A stretch of DNA of 64,000 nt from Phytophthora sp. 'mugwort' (taxonomy: Eukaryota; Oomycota; Peronosporomycetes; Peronosporales; Peronosporaceae), in contig JAUCEF010000002.1 in assembly GCA_033558025.1 (NCBI GenBank), positions 3,038,001 through 3,102,000 on the forward strand, written 5' to 3'. Made by a program: the position numbers and the translations under genes. Positions 12,840 through 24,239 of the stretch are shown piece after piece; the first letter of the stretch is position 1, and the number at the start of each line of letters is the position of its first letter. The notes beneath the pieces are model-generated. The model searched no databases. It saw only the letters and a list, made by a program, of their open reading frames with translations, and had not been told where the DNA came from.

Positions 12840-14230
12840 CAATAATGGTGTAAGCGGAACGGCGACGACGCATACATAAAGCTCAAAACGAAGAATTGAA
12901 GTGGGAGGGCTTGACAGCATTACTTCGAGGAGAGCTCGATGGGCTCACATACCGGCGTACTCAGCGAACAAGCAAAATAGCCGACAACTTCGTACTCAGA
13001 GAAGATGGCGTGCTGTACTACCAGGGTCGGAGACGGCGAGCAGTAGAGTCTCATGATGCGATCTCAAACTGAGACTGGTGACACTAACATCGATGATCGA
13101 CGAAGTACTCCATAACTGCCACAACTCGATAGAAGGAGGTCACCAGGGAATTCTACGGACCTTTCATCGGGTGAAGCCTGAGTTCTATTGGGTGGGGTTA
13201 TATTCTGATGTACTCAAACACGTCCAAACATGTGAAGATTGCAGCACGAGCAAAGGCAAGGCCCAGCTAAGGGGCTATTCACCAGGCAATGTTGTGTCTG
13301 AACACCCATTCCAACTGGTATCAATGGATTTCTTAATTCCGTTTCCAAAGACTCAGCGGGGCAACACAGCGCTATTGCTTTTCCAAGACCATTTCACGGG
13401 TTCGTGATAGCAAAAGCTATGAGTGACACGGGAGCATTGAAGTGGCGAACGTTTTCGAAGAATGTGTATTCCTGTGGTTCGGTGCTCCATTTTTAATCCG
13501 CCACGATAGAGATCCCGCTTCATGAGCGAAGTTTCCCAAGCGTTCGCTGAGTTGATGCAGTCACGGTCTAGGGCAACGCTGAGTTATCGGCCTCAAGCTA
13601 ACGGCCAACGAGAACGCTCAGTCAAGACGATGATTCAGACTATTCGTGTATACGTAGAAGACCCGCTGCAAGCCGGCTGGGACGACATAGCTGAAAGAAT
13701 GGTCCATGCAAAACAACTCACGTGATACAACTCGACGTGAAACACCCTTCTACTTGGTGCATGGATGGGACTCCCAGTCCACGCTGAAAGCAATGACATC
13801 TACTATCAAAGCTGACATAGCCAACCAGCTGATGCTGTGCAATGGCGTAGAGAGACCAACCGTCAAAGGAAAATCGCGTTACAACTCGCTAAGGAATACC
13901 AGATAGTCTAGAAGCCTCGGCGAGCCGAAGAACATAATGCACGTCTTGGTAAAAGAAACGCGAGGCCATCCCGAACTCAGCTAACTCATCCAGGTTGGGA
14001 GAAAATGTATTAGCCGAGTCGGTGGAGAACCAGAAGTCCTTGTTCAACGAAGGAGACCAATTCTGGCTGCTCATGTAACGGGTCAAAACAGGTTTAAAAA
14101 ATATAAATAAAAAGAAGCTAGCCCATAGGTGGCACGGATCGTTCCGAGTGAAGAAGAAGGTTGAAGAGTTTGCATACGAATTGGAGCTTCCAGACAAGAG
14201 TGGATATCGGTTTTACCCGGTGATACATGT
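12840..14230 (+). pseudogene. Gypsy integrase
   Basis: The segment before the integrase reads NEELKWEGLTALLRGELDGL. An H-H-C-C zinc finger follows at 13110-13250 (HNCHNSIEGGHQ, CEDC). The first Asp block is VSMDFLIPFPKTQRGNTALL (13320-13375) and the Glu block is YRPQANGQRERSVKTMIQTI (13580-13650). The core is broken near 13405 and 13500-13520. The C-terminal part continues with ELPDKSGYRFYPVIHVSQLK at 14170-14240, the conserved end of chromodomain-type gypsy integrases. Confidence 0.8.
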
Positions 14231-14366
14231 ATCTCAGCTGAAAGCGGTAACTGATCCGGGGCAAAGACCAACTGTTCAGCTGGTGGACGAACTCAGCGAA
14301 GATCAGCGTATCGATGAAGAACTCCTTCCAGAATATAGCTGGGAAGTTGATGATAGTGCCGACAAA

Positions 14367-14578
14367 TATGAAGTAGAAGCGATTCTAGATGACGATATGC
14401 CGTTATCACTACCACCAACATATCTCAGCGGCTGTTCAAGGTCAAATGGGTCGGCTACGACGAGCCGACGTGGGAAGCACTCACGAACCTGCCATGTGGA
14501 GGTTTATTGTTTGATTATTTACGGCAGAATAAACGAGAGAATCGTCTGCAGATGCTGCAAGTGGCAGACGAAAACTAG
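14367..14578 (+). pseudogene. Gypsy chromodomain with one frameshift
   Basis: The start YEVEAILDDD is in one frame. After about 14425 the next frame gives RLFKVKWVGYDEPTWEALTN, a textbook chromodomain core with its aromatic residues. The coding then ends at a TAG at 14576. Chromodomains at integrase C-termini direct insertion to histone-marked chromatin. A single-base indel separates the two halves. Confidence 0.8.
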
Positions 14579-15850
14579 CACTACGGTGCCATAGGTTGAC
14601 CACCACCGGGTGACCAGGATTCAGGCATGGTGGGATGGAACAAACCATTGTATAGTTGTATATGAATGAAATGAAGTCGTGGTGACCCAGCTGATATGTC
14701 ATGACTACTACTCGAAAATCAACTCAGCTAAGGTGCCCGGAAATTGGACTAAGTGAAATATGAGAACCATTAAAGTGAACGCCTACAAGGTTTCGAATAT
14801 AGCCAGGCCTTCTTGATTTTTTTTTTGATTTTGGCAGGGGTCGGCGCAGTAGGAGACAAACTGGATGGGGGTCGGCTCGTTTGGATCGATATCTTCTTCC
14901 ACGTGTGATTAGACGTACTCGGAATCGAACTCGGCAGGGACAAACACCGGAAATTCGTGATGTAGCGGTTGGAAACACTGGTTGTAAGGATGAGATGACG
15001 GCGAGCGCAACCAGCACGCGCGATAAGGCTCCTCATGGTCAGCTTCAGCAACACTTGTTCACCAGTTCGCGTTTGTTGGAAACCAGCCCATATTAGTCGC
15101 CGGAGGGAATGGGGTAAATGGGTCGAAAACAATTCGGAATACAGAGTCGGCGCGAGTCCAACTGAGTCATGCGCAGTAACACCACTGTGCAGGGCTTGAT
15201 ATAATTCATTGAGAAGAGGACGAAGGCTGTCTGCACGATGCTTTCGGTCCTTGCTATACATGAACCACAATTGGAGAATGAGCTTAAGCTCGCTGAGTGG
15301 GACACCAGGATGCAAATCTGGGTGCAAACACAAGACAACACTCGAATCCACTATCCAGTGCAGCCGCTCCCAGAGAGAGATGAAATACCGGACCAGTCTG
15401 TGAGATGTTGAAGTTCATTCTGACTGTCCAGCCTGGACCCAGCCCATCCTAAACACTATCATGCGCGTGTCCGCCCGCAGCCGCTGCAGGCTTCTACACA
15501 GCGTGTACATTGGAGGTTTGCAGAACCAAGGACACTATGGAGATGCAGATTGTTGGCGGTGAGCAACCGCAATATCGCAGAACATGAGATGGGAATGAGT
15601 TTGCTTTTTTTTGTTGTTGGGGGGGGGGTTATAGTGTGTTTGCATCCTTGAATACATCTTTGCGGTGCGGCGTATGGACTGGCCCGGGACGAGCTCTGCC
15701 TCACTACCGCTTTTGCTGCTCTGCCAGCACGCCAGAGCTCGACCCCCAGACCCACGCTGCCCTGTCGTGGCATTTTGCGCCCGGCACTTACAGCGTTTAC
15801 GTTCTTCTAGTGATTGCTCTTACTGTTTTTTACTCCTTACGTGTACTGCT
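14579..15850. other. Spacer between gypsy and copia remnants
   Basis: No gene is recognised. A plus-strand stretch at about 15230-15400 reads as a moderately gene-like polar peptide (ENELKLAEWDTRMQIWVQ) but has no start, and it ends at a TGA. A T(10) run lies at 14819 and a G run at 15620. The segment may hold an undetected LTR of either neighbour. Confidence 0.4.
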
Positions 15851-15857
15851 GTCTACG

Positions 15858-18470
15858 ATGGCAGTCACACTTAGAAGTGACCGACAACTAGAGAGCAAGG
15901 TGACGCACTCGACATCATCACAGGTTATGAGCCCAATCAGGGCGCAGCATTCGACAGAGGACGCTGTGACTGGAGGCAATGATGCATCGCAGGATCTAGA
16001 CGTTCCTGACGAAGTTACTCAACGATTCGCTGATAGTTTACAATTTGCACGCCTATTCGCAGAAAGTGGACGCTTGAATGATTGAGATGACTCGACGATG
16101 TATCACGCTGAAGCGGATCATCTCATCCGCGCATTGGCTGAAATACCACTTGGGCGACCACTCATGCAAGTTTTGCTCGAAGGTATGGAGCGATCGAACC
16201 CAACTGAATTCCAGCCAGTTTGGAATCCACCACCCCTGCCACCACCACCGGGCGAAGGAGGAGACGGGAGCAACGACGGAGGAGGCGATCAAGGCAGACA
16301 AAGCCGCAGCTATTCCTTACGGGATAACACGAATCCCGGCGGGCGCTACAATGACCGCGAGCTGGCCGACTACACGAACTCCCTGCGGAACTCGTCCAGC
16401 ATCAAGCTACCCAAGCTCCACGTCAAGTAGGACTCTACGATGCAGACGAGAGCCTGCGCAGACCCAAGTACGCGGAATGGTTTGAGATGCGCAAAACATG
16501 GCGTTCTCGGCGTTGACAGTGTCGTTGTCCGTGGACCTGCGCACCACGTTCAAGGTGGACGACATCCGCGACAGCATGTACGCGCCGTCGCTACTGTACG
16601 CGATGGTGGCGCAGCACTTCGAAGGGGTGATGGTACTGGTCAACCCAGATTACCTGCTACAAGATACTGTGGCTCGGCGGTTGCATCCGCCCGAGACCGT
16701 GACGGCGTACATTGAGGACATGCAGAGGAAAGTAACCCGGCTGCGCCAACGAATGTAGAGAAGGAGGAGTGGCAGCATGCAAGTCTGCTGCTTTCAAACT
16801 CGCTGTTGGTACTGCCAAACCTGGCTCGAGAACACTCGGACTGGATCAATACTCATGACTGCCGATTCCTAACGCTGGCCGAGGCGTTGCAGCGCCTACA
16901 AGTGGCTGAGGACCTGCGAGACCACACAGGCTGTGTCGCGTACAATGCGCGTAGCGAAAGTGAATGCGAGGCAAGGAAAAGGGCAAGGCAAGCGACGCAA
17001 GCGTGGCAAGCATCAACGCGACCAGAACGGTCAAGACTAGAAGGCCAAGTTTAACTGCGCTGCCACATGGATGGACACTGGTATGCGGAGTGCAATGCAC
17101 GCACTGGTAACCGCTCAAGTCAGAGCTGGCGCAAACGTTTGCGGAGAGGCAGGAGAGACGGTAGCCCACCTTCCTTGTAAACTCCGTGCGCCACGCTGAG
17201 GTTGAGAGTGGAGATGAGCAACAAGTTCTGTTTGCTGGACTTCGCTGTGCGTCACCCCCAATCAAGCGGCTGGTGAGACGAGTGCTGCTGCCTCGTCACC
17301 GGTCTACTCGCCAACGATGCCAGCGAGCGACACTAGCAACGAGAATGGAAGTGGCGGACGGGTAGTGACTCGGGCGATGAAGTCGTATGCGCCTGCCATA
17401 CCTCGACAACCTGCAGCGACTGCTGCCGCTCAAGGTGGTGTTACTGGACAAGCTGCTGCTTTCGGACGAGTTAGTGTTACCGGACAAGCTGACAATCCGT
17501 GTTTCTGGGCAAGCTGCTGCCCCGCGATATGTTGCTGCTGCTCAAGTATTGTCTACGGCTATGCGAGATGCTGTGCCAATCGCTGCACAAGAACCCATGA
17601 TGAGCCAAGTGCAGCGCCGGTGGGAGGGCTGTCAACAGCCTGGACCACAGTCAAATTGGGACAAGGCACTGTACTATCTAGGGCAAGGACTGAAGGGCGT
17701 TTAGGGTGGTGAGCCAATGCTTGAGCCAGGGTGTATGTAGGGTGGACCACGAGTGGGTCTGCCCACGCCAGGGGATAGCTGTGCTGACACCCACTTGAAG
17801 ATGCACGGAAGTCGAGGGCCTGTATTTGATCGATATTCTGATCTGCGAAGTGGCTACCAACGAAGCTACGTAACGGTTATGCTGGACCCCCACATTCGCG
17901 TGGACGAAGTCCTTCATCGCACCGTTTCTTTGGGCGTGCTGGACCACCGCGTGGCTTTTGATTTGCTGAGCCACCACGGTTTTCTGGACCGCGACGTAGT
18001 CGATCGCCAAAACAGCGTGGTCGTAGTCCCTCGCGAACAAGGGCATTTCCACCGCGTGGACGATCACCACGACGCAGTCCGTCGCCGCCGCGAATGTTTG
18101 GTCGGCCTGGCAATGCTATACGGGATGGACCACCGAGCCACTATTGGCCACAGTTTGGACGTGGTTCATGCCAGGCCGCAATGATCATCGTGGCCGCTCG
18201 CCTCGTCGGTTTGATGACGATCGCCGGCCGCGTGGTGCTGCGTATCACAGTGACTCGCGTATGGTAAATGCAGTTGAGTAGAATCAAGGTATGCAAAATG
18301 GCGAAGCCAACTTAGTGGAGTGGATTCTTGACTCGGGCTTGCAGGGTAATGTTTGTGGAGACCTGTCACTGTTCACGTTCATTCGAGAAGACCAGACAAA
18401 TCGACTCGATTTTGTCAATGGAACCCTGAACATACAAATGTGTGTGGCTCAGTGTTGCTATGAATTGTAA
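15858..18470 (+). pseudogene. Ty1/copia gag-protease remnant with RS-rich segment
   Basis: The gag-like N-terminus starts at about MAVTLRSDRQLE (15858) and runs in one frame past a TGA at 16083 to SSIKLPKLHVK at 16430. Capsid-like sequence then changes frame (YDADESLRRPKYAEWFEMRK, then TVSLSVDLRTTFKVDDIRD at 16520). A C-X4-H-X4-C half-knuckle (CHMDGHWYAEC) lies at 17061-17093. At 17880-18180 the plus frame is very rich in Arg, Ser, Pro and Gly (RGRSPSSHRFFGRAGPPRG). The copia protease signature VEWILDSGLQGNVCGDLSLF is at 18317-18376, ending at a TAA at 18470. Protease downstream of gag supports copia. Many stops show it is dead. Confidence 0.7.
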
Positions 18471-18830
18471 ACCAAGCAACTGGAGAACTGGAAGACCGTC
18501 TTCGTTTCCCTAATGTGGGCTCCAAGAGATCGCCATTTGTCGGTGTACTCTAAAACACGCCGTTGGTGTCGTCATTGCCGTAAATCTGGAAATGAAGTGG
18601 CCGCAGACGGTTGCAACTTTGAATTGACTGCTGGTCAGTGACCAATGGCCACACATTGCGAGTGAAGCCAACCGCGAATAGTCACCCTTCCTCGACGAGG
18701 ATGCGCTCAACCATGGAAAGTAGACCACTGCACAGCAATCCCAGACAAGCGTACAACAATCATATGAGGTGACGATGGGTCATCTAGCAACAATATAAGC
18801 AGCTATCCCGCCCAACTGTGGATATGTTAA

Positions 18831-18845
18831 CCTCTCAAACGCGAG
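18831..18845 (+). repeat. piggyBac left terminal inverted repeat
   Basis: CCTCTCAAACGCGAG, directly after TTAA. It matches the inverted right end at 22236-22250 except at the third base. Confidence 0.9.
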
Positions 18846-19182
18846 CCGTTGTCCGTGTGACCATCTCCCGAAACCCTAGCCTTCTGAACATGAGCCTTGT
18901 AGTTCGGCGTTCAAACGTCCATACATTTTGTTATCATGAACGCGTCAAAGCCGGGGCTCTGCCCTAACCCGCTGGCCTTCGGCTCTCCTTATCTTGTATC
19001 TTGGTCAGTGTCCTGAACGACTTCCTCATGATAAGCTGCCAAACCTGGACCTTTGCACGTGAAGACGAGACATGTCAAACCTTTTTTCTCCCACGGTCGA
19101 CAACAGCTGGCAAACAGCAGATCAAACCAATAGAGAACTCTAATCAAAATGAAAACCAGAACCAGCTGTTTCATTACGGCAT

Positions 19183-22077
19183 TCACTCATCAAAAGCTAC
19201 GTTTCGTCGCCGCGCGCGCTTGCGCTGGTGCGGCCCCACACTCGAAGCGAGTGGCTGCCCCCAGAGCGGTGCGCGCTCTCGCCGTCTCCCTCGTGCTTGC
19301 CCTCCTCCTCCGACCCCGAAGCGTCGACCCTCCGCCGGCGTGCGCGCCCTGATCCAGCGGTTCTCGGCCTTGTGAAGCGCGGTTCCGTTGCGCCAGGTCT
19401 TGTGCCACATGTCGAAGCAGGACATGGCGACCCCGTCGTGTGCGTGGCGCACCTTTTCGCGGAGGAAGACGCGTGACGCCTTCGGATTCTTCGACGAGAT
19501 CTTGAGCTTGCAGCCGCCGCGCGCGTCGTCCGTGCCCTGAGCATCGAGCAAACGTTGCACATCCTCATTCTGCGCTTGCGCCCTTAGCTGTTGTTCGCGT
19601 CCAGACATTCATCGTTCTGGACCGGAGTGTGCGCGCCCTTACTCGCTGCAAGCAGTGGTGTCGACTTGGTTGGGGTCCCTTGGAAGCCCTACCTGTCGTG
19701 GACCGCCGCCCAGTCCGCGTCACCGAGCTGGCAAAGCTCAAGGTGAAGCTGCTTCAAGATCTTGTCGTGCGAGAGCTTGGTGAGGCCGTCGTTGATGCGG
19801 CGGCGGTCGAACACGATGAACGCGTTCATGATGGCCAGGTCAATAAAGCACAGGAACAATGACTTGTAGTACTTCTTGTACTTGACGGCCAATTGCAGTG
19901 AGCACCTGTCGGAAGCATGTCCGGTCTACGATTCGAACTCCACAAACATGGACCTGCACGATAGCAGAGCTTACCTTGCAAGCGCAGCTGGTCTTGAAGT
20001 CGACGCCACCCATGTAGGTTTGGTAATCCTTGGGGATCACCCTTGGACAGGCGACCTCCGCTTGAATGCCAGTTTTCTCCCGGCGAGCGACACGATCCAT
20101 CTGCACGCTCCCGCCCGTGCGCAGGAAGTGTACGGGGCGGTTGACCCACCAGCGCAGCATCGTCATCCCGGGGATCTGCAGCGCCTCCGCCACCGTGCTC
20201 GTCTTGCGGTCGATATTGTTAGGCTGCTTCTTCCTCTTGTCGACGATGCTCTTGCACAAGCCGAGCCTGTTCGTCATCCCGGTGCCGATCGAGTAGAAGC
20301 CCATGGCGAGCATCCGCATCGACAGCGCGACCGACGTGTAGTAGCAGTCGGTCACGATCAGGCGCATGTCCGGCGAGGCGTTGGCAGACCTGTTGCTGCC
20401 GAACACAGCCCGCAGATTGCGGATGACCGCGGCTGCGCCAGACCTGACGTCGACTTGGTCGTCCGGCTGCGTCTTGCCCAGATACACTTCAAACCTGCAC
20501 CAGACATGATAAGACAGTCAGTAACATGTCCGGTCCACGATAACCAAACTTACGCGCCAAACAAAAGGTGGCGTGCCGAAAGGCACGCCACCAGCTCACC
20601 CGATGCAATAGGCGCTCATGGAGCAGCAAAGCAAGAAGAGCTTTGTGCCCCAGTTGTGCGGCTTGTCTTTCATGTAGACTCGCATGCGGTTGAAGCTCGA
20701 GCGCGAAGGCAGCATCGCCTCGTCGAACTCCATGAGAGGTGCGCGACGTACCCGGACTTGGACCGCGACTGGAGCGCGTCGATGACGGGCCGTAGCTTTC
20801 ACACGCGGTCTATTCTGGCCTCGGGCGCGTCGTTCGACAAGTGCATGAAACGGTCCCTGGTAAGGAACTTCCGAAGCAGCCGCGCGGGATACCGCCTTCG
20901 TCCGTTGGCTTCCAGTGATTCTCAAGCTTCTCCTTGTTTGGGGCGATCGCGCGAGCGATCAGCAGCCCGAGAAGACGCACGGCTCCCTCGCAGTGACGTC
21001 TGGCAGCGATTGCAGCACGTTTCTGATCGCCTCGACCGTTTTCTTCTTGTAGCTTGGCCGCTTACGCTCGCGTGCCACTTGCTTCTCGTACTGCCCTTGC
21101 GCTCGCTCGTCCAGCTTCTCCTAGAAGTACGCGTTGCTGACCTCAGCGATGTCCTCCCACAGGCATGGCTGGACGAAGTAGAAAAACGCGCCGGACGCGG
21201 TCGCCGCCGCATCCAGCGCCCTCGGCGTCGGGCCGTACGCGCCACTGTAAACTCCGGGGTGCTCACTCAGGAGATCACCATCGTCGCGGCCACGTAAGAC
21301 TGCTCAAGGTAGTCGTAATCCGTACTCTGAGACGACTCTTGCTCAGCCCCGCACTGAAGGCTGGCGCAAGATTCCGTGGTTGTTGCGCTGCGTCGTCTGC
21401 AAATATACGATACCACGACAGACACGATAAGAACATAGAGTAACATGCACCAGACACGATACCGCTTATATCTTCGTCGCTGCTCGATTTCGATCGGCGC
21501 CGAGTGGCTTTTCGACTTGCGCTTGGTGCTCGCGCGCCAGAGCTAGTTGACCGACGGGGTGGCGACTGGCGAGCGGTACTCGGACGTGGTGGGGCGGCAT
21601 GGACGGCAGGTGGGGTCTGCGCAGCAGGGATGGCAGCTTGGACTGCGGGCGTGGCCTGCGCAGCTGGAGCAGCGGACGGCACGGAAGGCGGCGCCGATTT
21701 CGCCTGCTCACGCGCCTTCCGTTGCTTTTCGAGCGCAGCTAGCCATTCACACAAGCGGTCAGACAAAGCAAAGCGTTGTGGATCAGACTGCACTTACCAC
21801 CGAGGTGGACGCGATCGAGGTAGCGCATGAGTTCCTGCTCTCCCACGAAGTAGTCGACGCCGCGCGTGCCCTTCTTCGCCTTCCCTGGCTTGATGTACGC
21901 GAAGTCGCTCGAGAGGTTAGTTGGCCTCGATGACCACCATCCCTCCTTCCGGAGCTTCTGCCAGCTCGCGCGGAAACCCATCTGCGCGGATGGGGGCGAA
22001 TCTGAAACTGAATATGTGGACACGCGGCGGTTACCTTCCACAATTCTTGGGGGATCTGCAGGGATCTTCTGGGACAC
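19183..22077 (-). pseudogene. piggyBac-family transposase, five exons, lightly damaged
   Basis: A DDE transposase that excises and inserts the element at TTAA. Four introns fit GT-AG rules on the minus strand: 21739-21797 (GTAAGT...TAG), 21397-21462, 20495-20599 (GTGAGC...GCAG) and 19881-19974 (GTAAGC...AAG). The N-terminal exon carries WQKLRKEGWWSSRPTNLSSD and VDYFVGEQELMRYLDRV. The DDE core carries EFDEAMLPSRSSFNRMRVYM and MRLIVTDCYYTSVALSMRML, and the C-terminal exon begins KYKKYYKSLFLCFIDLAIMN. The end (CKLKISSKNPKASRVFL) is the Cys/His-rich tail of the family. Frame changes near 20920, 21270 and 19605 mean it is probably inactive now. The start could be at 22077 or at the ATG ending at 21981. 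Confidence 0.85.
20567..20592. repeat. Perfect hairpin with GAAA loop in the third transposase intron
   Basis: GGTGGCGTGCC, GAAA, GGCACGCCACC: an 11-bp perfect stem with a 4-base loop, lying just inside the 5' end of intron 20495-20599 in the minus-strand reading. In the transcript the loop reads TTTC. Confidence 0.85.
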
Positions 22078-22235
22078 GCTTGCTCTTGTGGGATTTTATA
22101 ACGGTCGAACTCTGTTCCTCGCACCTACCCCTTGTCCCTTTGAATTTTTGTAGGACTCATACAAACATCAAGTCCGTTTTCTTAACGTGTAAGGTCCACG
22201 ATAAGAATTCCGTCATAACGTGGACGGTCCAGGCT

Positions 22236-22250
22236 CTCGCGTTTGAGGGG
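22236..22250 (-). repeat. piggyBac right terminal inverted repeat
   Basis: CTCGCGTTTGAGGGG, directly before TTAA. It is the reverse complement of the left end with one mismatch. A subterminal GGTCCACGATAAG lies 31 bp further inside. Confidence 0.9.
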
Positions 22251-22254
22251 TTAA

Positions 22255-22420
22255 AATTGTACAGTATTGAGTGCACGGAAGAGATACAGCACTACCAACA
22301 ATCGACAGATATGTTTTATGAATGAACTTTAGCCTGACTAGACCTTCCATTGAACTCGTGTACCAACGCTAGCTTATCGGCCAATACATAGCCTCATTTT
22401 GCGGCCACGCAGTCACCGTC
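22255..22420. other. Flank outside the piggyBac element
   Basis: Short non-coding stretch between the right TTAA and the stop codon of the minus-strand remnant at 22421. Confidence 0.4.
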
Positions 22421-23308
22421 CCTACGCCATGCGTGCCTCACGTGGAACGTGTCCTCGACGGTGACTCGAAGCAAGCGCCTTCGGGTTCTGCTTGCGTTGT
22501 TTCTTAGATGGTGACCCACTACCATCATCCTTGCGTGTCTTGCACTTTGTCATAGCCTTCACACCAGGCATCGTATTCAGCGAACCTTCATCCGTCGTGG
22601 TTGGAATTTGTGGCGGCGTGCCGGCTGCGCCATCATGCTTTCCTGGAGTAGACTCCGCGACCGATACAACGAGACCACTTTTGCTCGGTTTCCAACGTCA
22701 GTACCTTTCGCGGTATCATGACGTAGCTCGCCGTCGACATCTTTACGAGAGACAAGAGGCTCTGCGTGCAAACGCTGGCGAATCTGCATGCTATCAACCG
22801 GGTTTCCGTACACGAGCCGAAGAGAGTGAACTTTGTCGAACCGGTAGATGAGTCCTTGACGATAATCTAGTTGGTTCAGGGGCATCGTTGTGGCTCTTCC
22901 AAATTGTTAGCAGAAAGACAAATTTGCTGCGTCAGAAACGTCCACTTCTCGAACTGAGGCTCCTCACACGATCGATCAACTTCAAGCGCCAATAATTCTC
23001 GTACCACTTCATCCGAAGAAAACACATTTCAAAGGACACGTTCACATTAGGAGCGGGTTGTTCCATGATGAGCGAGCGCGCACCCTCTATCTTGCAAACT
23101 GGTGAGCACGCTTCTCGGAGTGCTTGCTCGTCTCGCTATGCTTGCAATAGCTCGAAGGTTGTCACCATCGCAGCCAACTGTCGAATGCCTCCCCTTGTAC
23201 GCGGGGAACCAAATAACCCGCACGGACAAGCCTACTTGGGCACTCTACGCATCACAATAAATTGCTATGAAGATGTTCAAAGCCCGTTTCGTCTCGATAT
23301 CTTCCGCA

Positions 23309-23349
23309 GATACGGCGTTCCTTAGCGTTCGAAGCAGCATCTCCTTACC
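23309..23349. repeat. 41-bp direct repeat, copy 1
   Basis: Begins GATACGGCGTTCCTTAGCG and is identical to 23594-23634. Both copies are preceded by CTTCC and followed within about 15 bp by TTATTAGCA. Confidence 0.85.
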
Positions 23350-23593
23350 TGGTTATTAGCATCACGTAGTCACACTCGCGGTAAACTCGCGCTGCCAACG
23401 GCAGATGCATCACACGGCATAGCCATTTGCACCGCCGGTTTGACACGAGGCGACGATGCATGAGAGCACTACGCTTCCCATACTCGCAGGAGCGGTGGTG
23501 ACGTGCTGCCACGAGGACGCTTCGCTCCGATCGCTTGGTCTGGGCGAGCACAGACGATAACAGACGAAGCGCGCAAGTTAGACACCTTCCACG

Positions 23594-23634
23594 GATACGG
23601 CGTTCCTTAGCGTTCGAAGCAGCATCTCCTTACC
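23594..23634. repeat. 41-bp direct repeat, copy 2
   Basis: Second copy, 285 bp downstream of the first. A T(12) run follows it. Confidence 0.85.
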
Positions 23635-24239
23635 ACATGTTTTTTTTTTTATTAGCACCACATCCCGGGCGGTATGGATCAGTTCGGTTTCGACATCTCC
23701 ACAGGTATCACTTCCATTTGAGGAGAGGTGGATACTCGCAACAAATTATCGTACTCACACTTACACTGCTTCCTGTCGATCTCACTGTCGACGTTTGATA
23801 ATCTTGACAGCTAAATCTTTGACCGGGAAGTCCTTGTCAAATCAACCCAGTACAGTTAAGAGGGGTTAACACCACCAAGACCCGATGTTGGCGACAAGCA
23901 AGCACTTTGCCTCATGGCACCGTGGATCATCGGCGCAATGATAGTGATCCCGCACACGTTGTTCCTGATATTCCTGGAACGCCACGAGCTCAAGGATTGT
24001 GACTTCGCCTGCTCGAGCAACCTTATCAGCATAGAAGCACGAAGGCATCGCACGGATGGTTCCAGCATCCACGATTTTGCCCATTGTCGGTGGAGACCAC
24101 GATAATCGAGCCACAGGTATAGCTTCGCGACATCATCCATATCGCCAACAACGTCTTCTTGGCGTCGCAGCCATACCCGGTTTCCAAGCGATACTCTAGC
24201 TACGTCGACGATTGCGATGGACCGCGCTGTATTGGTGAC

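Larger units (their letters stand above)
5370..14578 (+). mobile_element. Degenerate Ty3/gypsy chromovirus-type retrotransposon
   Basis: One plus-strand element in the order primer binding site, gag, protease, RT, RNase H, integrase, chromodomain. A PBS-like sequence (TGGTGCCACGACCCGGGA, about 5368-5385) sits 60 bp before the gag ATG, so the 5' LTR should end just upstream. No matching 3' LTR was found after 14578. Every domain carries stops or frameshifts, and about 0.75 kb of unrelated DNA separates RT from RNase H. The domains are listed separately. Confidence 0.85.
18827..22254 (-). mobile_element. piggyBac element, complete ends with TTAA target duplication
   Basis: The left end is TTAA (18827-18830) followed by CCTCTCAAACGCGAG (18831-18845). 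The right end is CTCGCGTTTGAGGGG (22236-22250) followed by TTAA (22251-22254). The 15-bp ends are inverted copies with one mismatch. TTAA flanks are the hallmark of piggyBac insertion. The 3.42 kb between them encodes a piggyBac-type transposase on the minus strand, so the boundaries agree with the content. The near-identity of the ends suggests a fairly recent insertion. Confidence 0.9.
22421..24150 (-). pseudogene. Broken gene for a basic, probably nuclear protein
   Basis: On the minus strand several segments look coding but lie in different frames. One is KIVDAGTIRAMPSCFYADKV with HYHCADDPRCHEAKC (24114-23866). Another is KWYENYWRLKLIDR (about 23000). A third is MPLNQLDYRQGLIYRFDKVH (22885), and the C-terminus has DGSGSPSKKQRKQNPKALAS (about 22500), ending at a stop near 22421. 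The last part has the look of a nuclear localisation signal. The first segment is loosely like a BAH-type region, which I cannot support further. A 41-bp direct repeat lies inside. Function unknown. Confidence 0.4.

Noticed and set aside
19876..21297. Longest plus-strand open frame (473 codons)
   Set aside because: Antisense of the piggyBac transposase, whose motifs and introns are on the minus strand.
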